DNA of 64,000 nucleotides from Pseudonocardia sp. T1-2H. Lineage in GTDB: Bacteria; Actinomycetota; Actinomycetes; Mycobacteriales; Pseudonocardiaceae. Under the pieces are notes generated by a model. That model was given only the letters and a program-made list of their open reading frames with translations, searched no databases and was not told the origin of the DNA. The stretch lies in contig NZ_JBBPCL010000001.1 in NCBI RefSeq assembly GCF_038039215.1, forward strand, positions 6,510,001 through 6,574,000, given 5' to 3'. The position numbers and the translations under genes are program-made. Positions 32,700-43,132 of this stretch are shown here, piece after piece; the stretch's first letter is position 1; each line of letters starts with the position of its first letter.

Positions 32700-34137
32700 G
32701 CTCCGCCGACGCCCGCCAGGAGTTCGACGTCGTGGTCCTCGGCGCCGGACCCGCCGGGGAGAACGTCGCCGACTACGCCCACCGGGCCGGACTCTCGACC
32801 GCGGTCGTCGAGTCCGCGCTGGTCGGCGGCGAGTGCTCGTTCTGGGCCTGCATCCCGTCGAAGGCGCTGCTCCGCACCCCCAACGCCGTCGCCGCCGCGC
32901 GCCGGCTGCCCGGGGTGAGGGCGGATTTCGACCCGTCGGCGGTGCTCGCCCGCCGGGACCGGTTCGTGCACGACTACGACGACTCCGGCCAGGCCGAGTG
33001 GCTCGGCGGAGCGGGGATCACCCTGGTCCGGGGCTGGGGCCGGCTCGCGGGGGAAAGGCCGTCGCCGTCGACACCGGGGACGGCACGCGGACGCTGACGG
33101 CGCGCCACGCCGTCGTCGTCGCGACCGGGAGCACGCCGGTCACGCCGCCGATCCCCGGCATCGACACCGTCCGGACCTGGGGATCACGGGACGCGACCGG
33201 GGCCAAGGAGGTCCCGCGCCGGCTCGGCGTGCTCGGCGGCGGGGTGGTCGGGGCCGAGATGGCGCAGGCGTTCGCCCGGCTCGGCTCCCAGGTGACGATC
33301 ATGGTGCGCGGGGACCGGCTGCTCGCCTCCTACGAGCCGACGGCCGGGGAGCGGGTCGCCGAGGCGTTCCGCTCCGACGGCATCGACGTCCGGCTGGACC
33401 AGGGGCTCGACGCCGTCGCGAAGGCCGGGGACGCGATCGCCCTGACCCTCGGCGAGGAGACGATCGAGGTCGACGAACTGCTCGTCGCCACCGGGCGCAG
33501 GCCCAACAGCACGGACGTCGGCGTGGACACCGTCGGGCTGAAGCCCGGCGATGCCCTGACCACGGACGACTCCGGTCTGGTCCGGGGCGTCGACGGCGAG
33601 TGGCTCTACGCGGCCGGTGACGTCGCGGGCAAGGTCCCGCTCACGCACATGGGCAAGTACGAGGCCCGGATCGTGGCCGCCGCCCTCGCCGCCCGGGCCG
33701 GCGGGAGGCCCGTCGCCGAGGGCCCGTGGGGCGAGCACGCCGCCACGGCGGACCGCGTCGCCGTCCCGCAGGTGGTGTTCACCGATCCCGAGGTCGCCCA
33801 CGTCGGGCGGACGGCCGAGCAGGCCCGCGCCGGGGGAGTCGTCGACGTCCGCACCGTGGAGATCGACATCGCGGTGGCCGGCTCGTCGCTGCACGCGGAC
33901 GGCTACTCGGGCACGGCGGTGATGGTCGTCGACGGGACGCGGGAGCTCGTCATCGGCATGACGTTCGTCGGCCAGGACGTCGCCGAGCTGCTGCACTCCG
34001 CGACGATCGCGATCGTGGGCGAGGTGCCGCTGAACCGGTTGTGGCATGCGGTGCCGGCGTTCCCGACCATCAGCGAGGTGTGGTTGCGGCTGCTCGAGGC
34101 GTACCGGGCGGGTGATCACCGGAGCGGTCCGGCCTAG
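32696..34137 (+). CDS. FAD-dependent pyridine nucleotide-disulfide oxidoreductase (one-base frame break)
   Basis: About 480 residues when read through. N-terminal FAD motif VVVLGAGPAGENVADYAHR, redox-active disulfide GGECSFWACIPSKALL (CxxxxC), NAD motif LGVLGGGVVGAEMAQAF, FAD motif WLYAAGDVAGKVPLTHMGKY, and the C-terminal dimerisation domain with VPQVVFTDPEVAHVG and HAVPAFPTISEVW (His-Glu pair near HAVPAFPTISE). This is the dihydrolipoamide dehydrogenase/mercuric reductase family; the true substrate is unknown. The frame changes at the five-G run 33049-33053; one extra G restores a continuous protein. GTG start overlaps the previous stop. Confidence 0.82.
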
Positions 34138-35108
34138 GGAGCGGTCTGGCTCAGCGCCGCGGCGAGACCGATCGTCACCGCCATCAGCGCGACCTCCAGC
34201 CCGGCCCACCTCAGCACCGGGAGGGTGCCGCTGCGGAGGCGCCGGCGGGCCAGCCCGCCGAGCGCGGCGAGGAGCGCCAGGCAGAGCGTCTTGGCCACCA
34301 GGAGCCGGCCGTAGCCACTGCTCAGCAGGTCGCCGAGGCTCGGGAGCCGGAGGAACGCGTTCACCAGGCCGGTGATCGTCAGCATGACCAGCGCGGCGGT
34401 CGCGATGCGGGAGAAGCGGGGCAACGCGCGCTCGAGCAGGAGGCCGTGGCGCGCGACGAGCACGAGCGTCGCGCCGAGCCCGCCGACCCACAGCGCCGCC
34501 GCACCCACGTGCAGCGCCACCATCACGACGGCGAGCTGGTGGTCCGGCGAGGAGCCGGTGTGCCCGGTGACGGCCGGGGTCAGCGTTCCCAGCAGCGCGA
34601 CGACGAGCAGGACGCGCGGGGGCACCGCGTCCGGCCTCCGTAGCCGGACGACCACGCAGCCGAACACCGCGGCGGCGCAGAGCACGGTGAGCACCAGCCC
34701 GCGGCCTGCGGCGAGACGGGTCGCCCACAGCGTGACGTCGTCGGCGCCGAGCGATCCGACGGGGCGGCCATAGCCGTCCGCGGCCCGGAAGAGGATCGAG
34801 ATCAGCGCCGTGACCAGCCAGAACCCGGCGACGGGCAGCATCGCCTGGTCCGCCCGGCGGACCACCGCGCCGCCGTCGCGGGCGTACCGGCCGGCCGTCG
34901 GCACCAGGATCCCGGTCAGGCTCAGGCCCACGCAGGCCACGGCCGCGGTCTCCATGGCCGATCGGCTCGCCAGGGCGCCGACCTCGATCGAGCCGGTGAG
35001 CGAGCCGACGGCGAAGGCGGCGACGAGCGCCGCGGCGACCGCGAGGCCCGCCCACACGACCGGCGCGAGCCGGTCGACGGCAGCGGGCCTCGTGGTCGAG
35101 CGGGTCAT
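34134..35108 (-). CDS. copD: CopD-family copper-export/import membrane protein
   Basis: 324 residues with about eight membrane helices. The C-terminal CopD domain shows VMVALHVGAAALWVGGLGAT, LPRFSRIATAALVMLTITGL and GRLLVAKTLCLALLAALG. Works with CopC in moving copper across the membrane. ATG 35106-35108 overlaps the copC stop (ATGA). Its stop overlaps that of the convergent flavoprotein gene by three bases. Last gene of a four-gene copper operon. Confidence 0.88.
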   Translation of the reverse strand: MTRSTTRPAAVDRLAPVVWAGLAVAAALVAAFAVGSLTGSIEVGALASRSAMETAAVACVGLSLTGILVPTAGRYARDGGAVVRRADQAMLPVAGFWLVTALISILFRAADGYGRPVGSLGADDVTLWATRLAAGRGLVLTVLCAAAVFGCVVVRLRRPDAVPPRVLLVVALLGTLTPAVTGHTGSSPDHQLAVVMVALHVGAAALWVGGLGATLVLVARHGLLLERALPRFSRIATAALVMLTITGLVNAFLRLPSLGDLLSSGYGRLLVAKTLCLALLAALGGLARRRLRSGTLPVLRWAGLEVALMAVTIGLAAALSQTAP

Positions 35109-35680
35109 CCCTCGGAACCCCCGCGGCCGAGCCGCATGGCCACGACGACGCCGGCGGCCACCAGCACCACCGCACCGACGATCCACGGCCAGACGGGGGA
35201 GCCCCCGGAGCCGTTGTTCTGCTGGGCCACGGGCGCCGGCGAAGCCTCGGCCGGAGCCGGGGCGGCCGCCACCGCGCTCGACGCGGGCTGGGCGGCCGCC
35301 GGTCCGGGCGCGGTCAGGGTGAAGGCGATGCTCCCGCTGACCGGGTGCCCGTCGTCGGAGAGAACGCGGTAGCCGACCTGGTAGCGGCCGGCGGGCCCGA
35401 GCGGGTTCACCGCGACGCTCACGGTGTCCCCGTCGGCGAGGACCTCGCCGTTCTCGTAGTGCGTCTTCCCGTCCGGGCCGATCACCGTGAGCTCGTTGAA
35501 GCCCTGCTGCATGGTGTCGCTGAAGGTGACCGAGACCCTCGACGGGCCGGTGGCCAGGCTGGCCCCGTCCGCCGGGTCACTGCTCTCGAACTCCGCGTGC
35601 GCGAACGCCGGGGAGGCGCCGAGCAGGAGCGCCAGGGCCGCGACGAGGCCGACAGCCGCGCCGCGCAGGGTCGTGCGCAT
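35105..35680 (-). CDS. copC: Copper resistance protein CopC with C-terminal anchor
   Basis: 191 residues: signal peptide (LVAALALLLGASPAFAHA), then the CopC beta-barrel with N-terminal copper ligand His at the mature start (AHAEFESSDPADGA), SDTMQQGFNELTVIG and YRVLSDDGHPVSGSIAFTL (SDDGHPVSG carries conserved Asp and His). An Ala/Pro linker and one C-terminal membrane helix (WPWIVGAVVLVAAGVVVAM) follow. ATG 35680, two bases after the ycnI stop. Periplasm-side (extracytoplasmic) copper carrier for CopD. Confidence 0.9.
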   Translation of the reverse strand: MRTTLRGAAVGLVAALALLLGASPAFAHAEFESSDPADGASLATGPSRVSVTFSDTMQQGFNELTVIGPDGKTHYENGEVLADGDTVSVAVNPLGPAGRYQVGYRVLSDDGHPVSGSIAFTLTAPGPAAAQPASSAVAAAPAPAEASPAPVAQQNNGSGGSPVWPWIVGAVVLVAAGVVVAMRLGRGGSEG

Positions 35681-35682
35681 GC

Positions 35683-36423
35683 TCACTCCCGGCCTCCCGT
35701 CGTGGTGGTGGTCGGGCCGGTGGTGGTCGAGCGGCGGTTGCGCATAGCTGCGCCGCCGCCGAGCCCGAGGCCGAGCGCGCCGAGCAGCAGGCCGCCACCG
35801 CCCAGCCAGCGGGCGGTCGTGTCCGCGTCGCCGCTGCTCGCGGGGGTGGCGTCCGTGGCGTGCCCGTGGCCGCCGTCCGCGGCGGCCGGGGTCAGGGTGA
35901 CGGTGGGCGCCGGGTGCTCCGGCTCCGCCGCGCCCGGCGCGGCCGTCTGGTCCCAGGCGACGACCTTGCCGTCGTCGTAGGTCTGGATGGCGGGCAGGAC
36001 GAGGGTGGTCGTGTCGTCCGGCAGCGGGCCGACCGAGATCGGGAAGTCCACGAACTGCCCCGGACCGATCTTCGTGCCGGGCTGCGCGGTGAAGGTGACG
36101 GTGCTGACGGCCTTGGTGACCGTGGACTCGCCGCGCTGGATCGGCTTCGGCAGCGGGTTCGTCACGACCTCGGCCGTCCAGCCGGGCTGAGGGGTGGTCC
36201 GTGCCGAGCCGACCGGATGGTCCGCGGGGAAGGTGACCTGCAGCTTCACGGTGCCGGCGGTGTCCGACTCGTTGGGCACGCGCAGGCTGATGACGGTGTA
36301 CCCGCCCTGGGTGGCGGTGCCCGGCTGGGCGGTGACGTGGGCGAGGGCGGGGGCGGCGCCGACGAGCAGCAGGCCCCCGGCCACGGTGGCGACGGCCGCG
36401 CCGCGGCCGAGATTCTTGATCAT
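35683..36423 (-). CDS. ycnI: YcnI-type (DUF1775) copper-binding protein
   Basis: 246 residues: signal peptide (AAVATVAGGLLLVGAAPALAH), mature N-terminus AHVTAQPGTATQGGY with the copper-ligand histidine of YcnI, DUF1775 core (VSLRVPNES-like, GWTAEVVTNPL, GPGQFVDFPISVGPLP, GKVVAWDQTA) and a C-terminal membrane helix before a short Thr-rich tail. YcnI binds Cu(II) outside the membrane and is nearly always encoded with CopC/CopD. Start ATG 36421-36423. Confidence 0.9.
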   Translation of the reverse strand: MIKNLGRGAAVATVAGGLLLVGAAPALAHVTAQPGTATQGGYTVISLRVPNESDTAGTVKLQVTFPADHPVGSARTTPQPGWTAEVVTNPLPKPIQRGESTVTKAVSTVTFTAQPGTKIGPGQFVDFPISVGPLPDDTTTLVLPAIQTYDDGKVVAWDQTAAPGAAEPEHPAPTVTLTPAAADGGHGHATDATPASSGDADTTARWLGGGGLLLGALGLGLGGGAAMRNRRSTTTGPTTTTTGGRE

Positions 36424-36471
36424 TTCTGAGGTGTCTCCGGGTGACGTCCGCGCACGCCGGGGACACCGGCG

Positions 36472-37050
36472 TCACGCGGGAGGGATGAGAGGGATCCGAG
36501 GACGGATCCGGACCGGAGGCCCACGGCGGAGCAGGGCGGACGTGACGGCCCGGGCCGTGTGCCCGACGACGCCGGCGGCCGGGACCGGCAGCGTGACCGG
36601 CGGGACGTCGACGGCGGGTGGGGCGAGCCGGCGCGGCAGCGCCCGGCGCAGACCCGCGAGAAGCAGGCCCAGCAGGACGTCGACGTCCCGGAGGAGCGCG
36701 GCCGTCACCAGGGTCGCGACGGCGTGCATGACCAGCATCGACGGGCCGGACGGGCCGGCGGCTTCCGGGTGATCGTGGCCGAGGACGACGAGCAGCTCGT
36801 GCAACGCGAACTGGCCGCCGCCGAGGACGAGCAGCAGGCCCACCGGGCCGCGCGTCCGCTCCGCGAGCCCGACCGTGGCCAGTGCCAGGAGCGGGCCGAG
36901 GACGACGAGCATTCCCAGATCGGGGAGGGTGCCGCCGCCCGCGAGGTGGCCCAGCGCCGCCAGGAACGTACCGAGCGACGCCAGCACGGCGCCCCGCATC
37001 ACCGGGCCGGCCCAGGGGCCGGCCCCGGACGAGGAGCTCCGGGGTCGCAT
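36472..37050 (-). CDS. Multi-helix membrane protein of the copper operon
   Basis: About 192 residues with five or six membrane helices (GAVLASLGTFLAALGHLAGG, LGMLVVLGPLLALATVGLAE, VGLLLVLGGGQFALHELLVVL, MLVMHAVATLVTAALLRD). Histidines cluster near the third loop (ELLVVLGHDHPEA). Similar unnamed proteins sit beside ycnI-copC-copD in other actinobacteria, so a copper role is likely by linkage only. ATG 37050 or a later in-frame ATG (17 codons on) may be the start. About 48 bases before ycnI on the same strand. Confidence 0.65.
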   Translation of the reverse strand: MRPRSSSSGAGPWAGPVMRGAVLASLGTFLAALGHLAGGGTLPDLGMLVVLGPLLALATVGLAERTRGPVGLLLVLGGGQFALHELLVVLGHDHPEAAGPSGPSMLVMHAVATLVTAALLRDVDVLLGLLLAGLRRALPRRLAPPAVDVPPVTLPVPAAGVVGHTARAVTSALLRRGPPVRIRPRIPLIPPA

Positions 37051-37111
37051 GACCCCAGACGGTAGCCGGTGGGGGATCCGGAGGAACCCCCTAACCCGAA
37101 GGGGTGGCCGC

Positions 37112-37628
37112 CTACCCCCGGATGCCGAGGTGATCCAGCAGTTCGATCTCGACGCGGTCCAGCTCGCCGGACACGGCCCGGAACGCGGTCCGGCGGCGGG
37201 CACCGGGCATCTGCTCGGCCGCCCGGATCGCGACGGCGAGGTCCGCCAGCCGCGGCCGGGTGTCCTGCGCGAACCGGCGGGCGGCGCCGGTGGCCCGGAC
37301 GTCCTGGCCCGACTCCAGCTCGTCGAGCGCCTCGGCGATCCGCGAGATGCGGGCGTGCAGCGTCCCGCCGCGGCCGGTGTAGCGGCCCAGCTGGTCCGGC
37401 GGCACGCCGAGCCGGCGGGCCTTGTGCAGGTCCCAGCGCTCGCGCGCGACGCCCGCCCCGGCGATGGCGTAGGGCACCAGCAGGGGTGCGACGGCCTTGC
37501 CGACCCCGATCATCCGCTTGGCGCGGGCCGGGGTAGGCCTTCCGGACGGCCCTGCCGACGTCCTGGGAGGTCTGCGCGACCTCCGCGAGGCCCTCGGCCG
37601 CACCGGACTTCTTCTTCCGCAGTCCCAT
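37112..37628 (-). CDS. DUF6474-like helical protein (one-base frame break)
   Basis: About 172 residues when joined. N-terminus MGLRKKKSGAAEGLAEVAQT and SQDVGRAVRKAYP in one frame; ARAKRMIGVGKAVAPLLVPY, RWDLHKARRLGVPPDQLGR and GELDRVEIELLDHLG in another. The frame changes at 37525-37533, where one base is in excess. Mostly helical with a hydrophobic patch (APLLVPYAIAGAG). Function unknown. Starts divergent from the nuclease gene at 37766. Confidence 0.6.
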
Positions 37629-37765
37629 GTGCTGCCGTCCTCCTGGTCCGTCGTGCCGGCCTGCCGGGAACGGTCGGCGGGACCGTTCTCGGTGATCGCA
37701 GGCAGCTTAGGGGGCGGGGGAGGTGGTGGCAGGCGCGGAGGTTGTCGGTGGCGGTCTCTACCCTC

Positions 37766-39485
37766 ATGCGTGTGACGGCGACGATCTCCGGGCGGGGTGA
37801 CCCCCGGCCGTACCGGGCCGAGGGCCGGGCGGTCTTCCTGGACGCCTCGGCGATGACGCGTTGCCGTCGCCGCATCCATCTGGACAACGACCCGCAGGCG
37901 GCCTCCGAGCCGCGGGCCCTGCCGGACCCCGCCCTCGAGCAGCGCCGCGCGGACGCCGCCGAGCACCGCGCCCGGATCGCCGCCGAGCTGGCGGGTGCGC
38001 TCGGCGAGGGCTGGCACTCGGTGCCCGAGGGGGACCGCGCCTCGCGGATCGCGGCCACCGCGGAGTCGTCGAGGCCGGTGTCCCGGTCATCGGCAACGGC
38101 GCGCTGCCGCAGGACCCGGCGGGTCGTCGCGGCGCCGCGGAACTGCTCGTCCGGGTCCCGGGCGGGGGATACGCCCCGGTCATCGTCGTCCGGCACCGGG
38201 TCACCGATCCCGGTTCCGGTGCGTTCACCACGCCGTTGCGGGAGCCGTGGCCCGCCCTCGCCGCGCCGGACCCGGCGCGCAAGGTCCGGTCGCAGCCGCG
38301 GGACCTGCTGCGCCTCGCCCATCTCGTCCGGATGCTGCAGGCCGCGGGCTGGGCGCCGGCCGCTGACGTGCAGGGAAGCGACGTCGGCGGCGTCGTCGGC
38401 CTGGACGCGGACGTCGTCGTGTGGCACGACCTGCGGGCCGGGCACTGGCCGGGCCTGCGCAGCACGATGGACGAGTACGACGCCCGGTTCGTCGACCGGG
38501 AGGCCGTCGCCCGGGCCGCCGCCGAGGGCGGCCCCGCGCTGGCCGCGCCGTCTCGGGTGCTGGAGTGCCGCAGCTGCCCGTGGTGGCCCACCTGCGAGAC
38601 CGTGCTCTCGCAGGCCCGGGACGTCAGCCTCGTCGTGCGGGGGAGACGGCCGTCGCGCTGCGCGAGGCGGGCATCCGGACGGTCGACGAGCTCGCCGCGC
38701 TGGACCCCACGGGCGAGCCGCCGGTGGTGCTGCCCGGCATGGCGTTCGCGGACACGGTCGCCCTGGCCCGGGGGTGGGGCCGCGGGCTCGCGGTCGTGCG
38801 CCGGGTGCCGCGGGTGCCCGTCCGGCGCGCGGACGTCGAGGTGGACGTGGACATGGAGAGCTTCGGGGAGTCGGGGGCGTACCTCTGGGGTGCGCTGCTG
38901 ACGTTGCCGGGCGGGGTCCGCGAGGGGGACGACGTGCTGGGGCCCGAGGGCTACCGCTCGTTCGCCACCTGGGAACCGGTGCCCACCGAGGACGAGGCGC
39001 GCTCCTTCGCCGAGTTCTGGACATGGCTGTCCCGGGTGCGGGCGCGGGCCGCGGAGACCGGTCGCACGTTCGCCGCGTACTGCTACAACGAGCAGGCCGA
39101 GAACCGGTGGCTGCTGGGCTCCGCGCGGCGCTTCGCCGGGCGGCCGGGGATCCCGCCGATCGCGGAGGTCGAGGAGTTCATCGCCGCGGACTCGTGGGTG
39201 GACCTGTTCGCCGTCGTCAACGACTGGTTCCTGTGCGCGCAGGGGAAGGGCCTCAAGAAGGTCGCGCCCGTCGCGGGCTTCGCCTGGCGGGACCCCGAGG
39301 CCGGCGGGGAGAACTCGATGCGCTGGTACCGGGACGCCGTGGGGATGGACGGCGAGGAGCCGGACCCGGCGCAGCGGATGCGGCTGCTGGAGTACAACGC
39401 GGACGACGTGCACGCCACGCACGCGCTGCGGCACTGGATGTGCTCCCCGTCGATCGACGACGTCCCGCTCGCGTCCGAGCTCTGA
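37766..39485 (+). CDS. TM0106-type RecB-family nuclease (two one-base frame breaks)
   Basis: About 573 residues when read through. N-terminal YRAEGRAVFLDASAMTRCRR, a middle section with GLDADVVVWHDLRAG and CRSCPWWPTCETVLSQARD (Cys cluster as in Fe-S nuclease domains), a helix-hairpin-helix-like REAGIRTVDELAALDP, then an RNase H-like/Csa-type region: VDVDMESFGESGAYLWGALL, RTFAAYCYNEQAENRWL and LLEYNADDVHATHALRHWM. Family proteins are predicted single-strand nucleases or exonucleases; no experimental role. Frame changes near 38062 and in the five-G run 38639-38643; one added G at each restores the frame. ATG 37766. Confidence 0.78.
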
Positions 39486-39574
39486 GCCCGCGCGCGTCGG
39501 CCTCTGGGCGCGCCTCGGCGGCGCCGGAACCGACCGACCGGTAGCCCTCCGGACCGGCGCGTAACCTCGGGGGT

Positions 39575-40246
39575 ATGGGGATGTTCGGGTTCGGACGTGA
39601 CAAGACGTCGATGGTCGCCGCCGAGGACGCGCTTCCCGGGCGGTCCGCCCCGCTCGCGGTGCCGGAGACGCACTTCGTGAACGGCAACCGCCTGGTGCCG
39701 CCCTTCCCGGAGGGGCTGTCGACGGCGGTGTTCGGCATGGGCTGCTTCTGGGGCGCCGAGCGGAAGTTCTGGCAGACCGACGGGGTGTACTCGACGGCCG
39801 TCGGCTACGCGGGCGGCTACACCGAGAACCCCACCTACGAGGAGACCTGCACCAACCTGACCGGGCACGCCGAGGTCGTCCTCGTGAAGTTCGACCCGGC
39901 CCGGGTCAGCTACGAACAGCTGCTGAAGGTGTTCTGGGAGAACCACGACCCCACGCAGGGGATGCGCCAGGGCAACGACGTCGGCACGACGTACCGCTCC
40001 GCGCTCTACTACGTGGACGACGCCCAGCGCGAGCTCGCCGAGTCCACCGCGAAGGTCTACGGCGAGGCGCTGCGCGCGGCCGGCCGCGGGGAGATCACCA
40101 CGGAGGTCGCCCCGCTGACGCAGTTCTACTACGCCGAGGACTACCACCAGCAGTACCTGGCGAAGGTGCCGAACGGCTACTGCGGCGCCGGCGGCACGGG
40201 CGTGAGCTGCCCGATCGGCACGGGCGTCGCCAGCCCCGAGGCCTGA
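39575..40246 (+). CDS. msrA: Peptide methionine sulfoxide reductase MsrA
   Basis: 223 residues. Catalytic motif [13 protein letters not shown] with the nucleophilic Cys, plus [52 protein letters not shown] and [16 protein letters not shown]. The C-terminal cysteines ([12 protein letters not shown]) can act as resolving cysteines. Reduces the S-epimer of methionine sulfoxide in proteins, with thioredoxin or mycothiol systems as reductant. ATG start in a weak purine context. Monocistronic by spacing. Confidence 0.94.
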   Translation: MGMFGFGRDKTSMVAAEDALPGRSAPLAVPETHFVNGNRLVPPFPEGLSTAVFGMGCFWGAERKFWQTDGVYSTAVGYAGGYTENPTYEETCTNLTGHAEVVLVKFDPARVSYEQLLKVFWENHDPTQGMRQGNDVGTTYRSALYYVDDAQRELAESTAKVYGEALRAAGRGEITTEVAPLTQFYYAEDYHQQYLAKVPNGYCGAGGTGVSCPIGTGVASPEA

Positions 40247-40383
40247 CCCGACGCCCGACCTGCCCGCCCGCCGACGCACGTTGGCGGTCCCGCGCACATG
40301 ACGTGACCGGTGCGTGAGCACGTCGGCATCGGCGTGAGCGCGCGGACCTGGGCGTGAGCGCGGGTGCGGAGCATGATGGCGGC

Positions 40384-40928
40384 GTGGCGGTCCACTGGTG
40401 CACGGTCCCCGCGCCGAGGCCGGTCGGCGCGCTCACCCTCGTCGTGAGCGACGCGGGGCTCTGCCGTGTCGCGTTCGGCGACCGTCCCGACGCGGCGACG
40501 GCCGCGGCCACCAGGCTCGGCACCGAGGCCGTCGAGGACCCCGCGGGCACCGAACCCGCCCGCACCCAGGTGCTCGAGTACCTCGCGGGCGAGCGCCGGA
40601 GGTTCGACCTGCCGCTGGACTGGCGGCTCACCGCGGGCACCCCGCGCACCGTGCTGCAGACCCTGTTCGCGCACGTCGGGTACGGCTCCACCACCACCTA
40701 CGCCGAGCTGCGCGGAGCTGCTCCGGCGCGTACGCCGGGCACGGCTACACCGCCGCCCGCGGCGTCGGGTCGATCATGGGCTCGAACCCGCTGCCGGTCG
40801 TCGTGCCGTGCCACCGGGTCACCGCCGCGGACGGGCCGGGCGGCTTCGGCGGGGGCCGCCCGACGAAGGAGTGGCTGCTCGCACTCGAGGGCGTCCTGAC
40901 CCCGGCGTTCGACCTCGACCTGGGATGA
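40384..40928 (+). CDS. ogt: Methylated-DNA-protein cysteine methyltransferase (one-base frame break)
   Basis: About 181 residues when joined. N-terminal domain [40 protein letters not shown], then, in a second frame, [20 protein letters not shown] and [22 protein letters not shown] carries the acceptor Cys that removes methyl groups from O6-methylguanine. One base is missing near 40710-40711 within the segment between TTYAEL and [17 protein letters not shown] start; its stop overlaps the start of the FUSC gene (ATGA 40925-40928). Confidence 0.85.
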
Positions 40929-43132
40929 TCGCGCTGCTCGAGGCGGTGCGGACGCGGGATCCCGGGTTCGCGGTGCTACGCCGGGCCGTCCGGGTCGCCC
41001 TCGCGGCGTGCGTCGTGTTCTACCTCGGCCGGTACGTCCTCGACGACACCGTCTTCGCCGTCTACGCGGTGTTCGGCGTCGTCGCGCTCGGCGCGCTCTC
41101 CGACGTGTCGGGGCCGCCGCGGCACCGGACGAGGACGTTGCTCGGCTGCCTCGGCGTCGGCCTGGTGCTGGTGACGATCGGGACCCTCGTCGCGGCGAGC
41201 ACAGCGGCCGCGGTCCTCGGGATGCTCGTCGTCGGCTTCCTGGTCGCGTTCGCCGGGGTGGGCGGACCGCGCTTCACCGGCGTCGCGAACGGGGTGCACC
41301 TGTTCTTCATCCTGCCGTGCTTCCCGCCCTACGCCCCGGACACGCTGCCGCAGCGGCTGCTCGGGCTGACCCTCGGCGTGCTCGCCCTGACCCTGGCGGA
41401 CCGCTGGGTCCTCACCGACCCCGGGCCGCCCGGGTTCGCGCACCGGCTGCGCGAGGCGGCCGCGGCGGTCGGGGACCACCTCGACGCGCTCCTGACCGGC
41501 GACGACCGGCTGCCCGAGCGGCGCGCCGAGGCGCAGGGCCGGATCGAGCGGCTCCGGCTCAGTGCCCTGCCGCTCGGGGAGCGCCCGGCGGGCCCCGGAA
41601 GGAGGGACCGCGGGCTCACCCATGCCGCGGACGCGCTGCGGGCCGTCCACGGCCGGATCCTCGCCATCGCGGACACCGCGGGGACGCCGCCCACGCTGCC
41701 GGCCGATGTCGTCGTCGCCCTGGCCGCCGTGCGCCGCTCGCTGCTCGACGTCTGCGCCGCGCTCGGCGGCGTCGGCCCGCCTCCGGATCTGCGTCCCGTG
41801 GACCGGGCGATCGCCCGGGACGCCGCCGCCCGGCTCCGCCGGCTGACCGCCCCCGGCGGGGTCGCGGAACTGCTGCCGGACGCGCCGCTGCGGGTCGCGG
41901 CCCTCGAGGCGCTGCACGCCGAGCGCACCCTGGTGCTCGCCACCCGGGCCGCCGTGGGCGCGCCCCCGCCGCCCGAGGCCGCGGCGGACACCGGACCGGA
42001 CGGCCCGTTCTGGTACGTCTGCGCCTCCGGGTGGAGCCTCTGGCGCCGGCGCCTGGCGACGCATCTCACGCTCCGCTCGGTGTACCTGCAGAACGCGGCC
42101 CGGCTCGCGATCGGGCTGGCGGTGGCGCGGTGGGTGGCCGGCGGGCTCGAGTTGCAGAACGGGTTCTGGGTGCTGCTCGCGACGCTCAGCCTGATGCGCA
42201 CCTCGGTGACGGCGACCCGGGCCGCACTGGTTCCGGCCTTCGCCGGGACGCTCGCAGGCGCCGTCGTCGCGGCCGGGCTGCTCGCCGCGGCCGGGCCGGA
42301 AACCGTCGTCTACGCGATCGTCTTCCCGCTGCTGCTGGTGGCGGCGCTGGCCGGCGGGCCGCTGCTCGGGCCCGCCGTCGGCCAGGGCCTGTTCACGATC
42401 CTGGTGTCGGTGCTGTTCGCGCAGCTCTCCCCGGCGGGCTGGTCGCTCGCCGGGGTCCGGATACTCGACGTGGCGGTCGGCGGGATCGTCGGCGTCCTGA
42501 TCGGGGTCGCGGTGTGGCCCAGCGGCGGGCGCCGGGAGGTCCGCCGCGCCGCGGCGCGTTGCCTCACGGTCGGGGCGGACGGGATCGAGCGCACCGCCGA
42601 CCTCCTGACGGGCCGGCCGCGGGCCCGGGAGCACGACTCGCCGAGAGGGGTGGAGGAGTACCGCCTGCTGGTGCTCTTCGACGCGAGCTACGCCCAGTAC
42701 CGCTCGGAGCCCCATCCACGCCGCGACGATCCGGTGGACTGGCTCGCCGTGCTCGGCGCCGCACACCGGCTGTACCGGGGATCGGCCGCCCTGCGCCGCC
42801 GGTTCGCCGACGCCGACCCGCTGCCCTGGCCGGTGGTCACGGCCGGGATGCGGGCCGCGGGACACGTGACGGCCGAGCGGTACCGGAGGGTGGCGTCCGC
42901 GCTGGCGGTCGACGAGCTGCCGGACCCCGGGCCCGATCCGGGGCCCGGGCTGCCGGAGTGGGTCCGCGTCGCCGCCGAGAAGTGCGACCAGGTCGACCAC
43001 CCGGAGGCGATGCTCCGGGTGATCGACCTGTGGGGCTGGCTGAGCTGGCTCGCCGACGACCTGGCGCGGATCTCGGCCGGGGCCGGCGAGCGGTCAGCCC
43101 AGCACGGCCTGGATGTCGATGTCGATCCGTAG
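40925..43132 (+). CDS. FUSC-family integral membrane transporter
   Basis: 735 residues with two blocks of about five to six membrane helices (roughly residues 18-160 and 380-510) separated and followed by large cytoplasmic helical domains, the fusaric-acid-resistance/AaeB-like layout. Motifs include [59 protein letters not shown] and [20 protein letters not shown]. Such proteins export aromatic acids or act in unknown ways. ATG overlaps the ogt stop. Its last 39 bases overlap the end of the convergent YceI gene. Confidence 0.85.
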   Translation: MIALLEAVRTRDPGFAVLRRAVRVALAACVVFYLGRYVLDDTVFAVYAVFGVVALGALSDVSGPPRHRTRTLLGCLGVGLVLVTIGTLVAASTAAAVLGMLVVGFLVAFAGVGGPRFTGVANGVHLFFILPCFPPYAPDTLPQRLLGLTLGVLALTLADRWVLTDPGPPGFAHRLREAAAAVGDHLDALLTGDDRLPERRAEAQGRIERLRLSALPLGERPAGPGRRDRGLTHAADALRAVHGRILAIADTAGTPPTLPADVVVALAAVRRSLLDVCAALGGVGPPPDLRPVDRAIARDAAARLRRLTAPGGVAELLPDAPLRVAALEALHAERTLVLATRAAVGAPPPPEAAADTGPDGPFWYVCASGWSLWRRRLATHLTLRSVYLQNAARLAIGLAVARWVAGGLELQNGFWVLLATLSLMRTSVTATRAALVPAFAGTLAGAVVAAGLLAAAGPETVVYAIVFPLLLVAALAGGPLLGPAVGQGLFTILVSVLFAQLSPAGWSLAGVRILDVAVGGIVGVLIGVAVWPSGGRREVRRAAARCLTVGADGIERTADLLTGRPRAREHDSPRGVEEYRLLVLFDASYAQYRSEPHPRRDDPVDWLAVLGAAHRLYRGSAALRRRFADADPLPWPVVTAGMRAAGHVTAERYRRVASALAVDELPDPGPDPGPGLPEWVRVAAEKCDQVDHPEAMLRVIDLWGWLSWLADDLARISAGAGERSAQHGLDVDVDP

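Noticed and set aside
34134..34137. Frame overlap of the flavoprotein and copD as a fusion or coupling
   Set aside because: The genes converge; only their stop codons overlap, so no translational coupling is possible.
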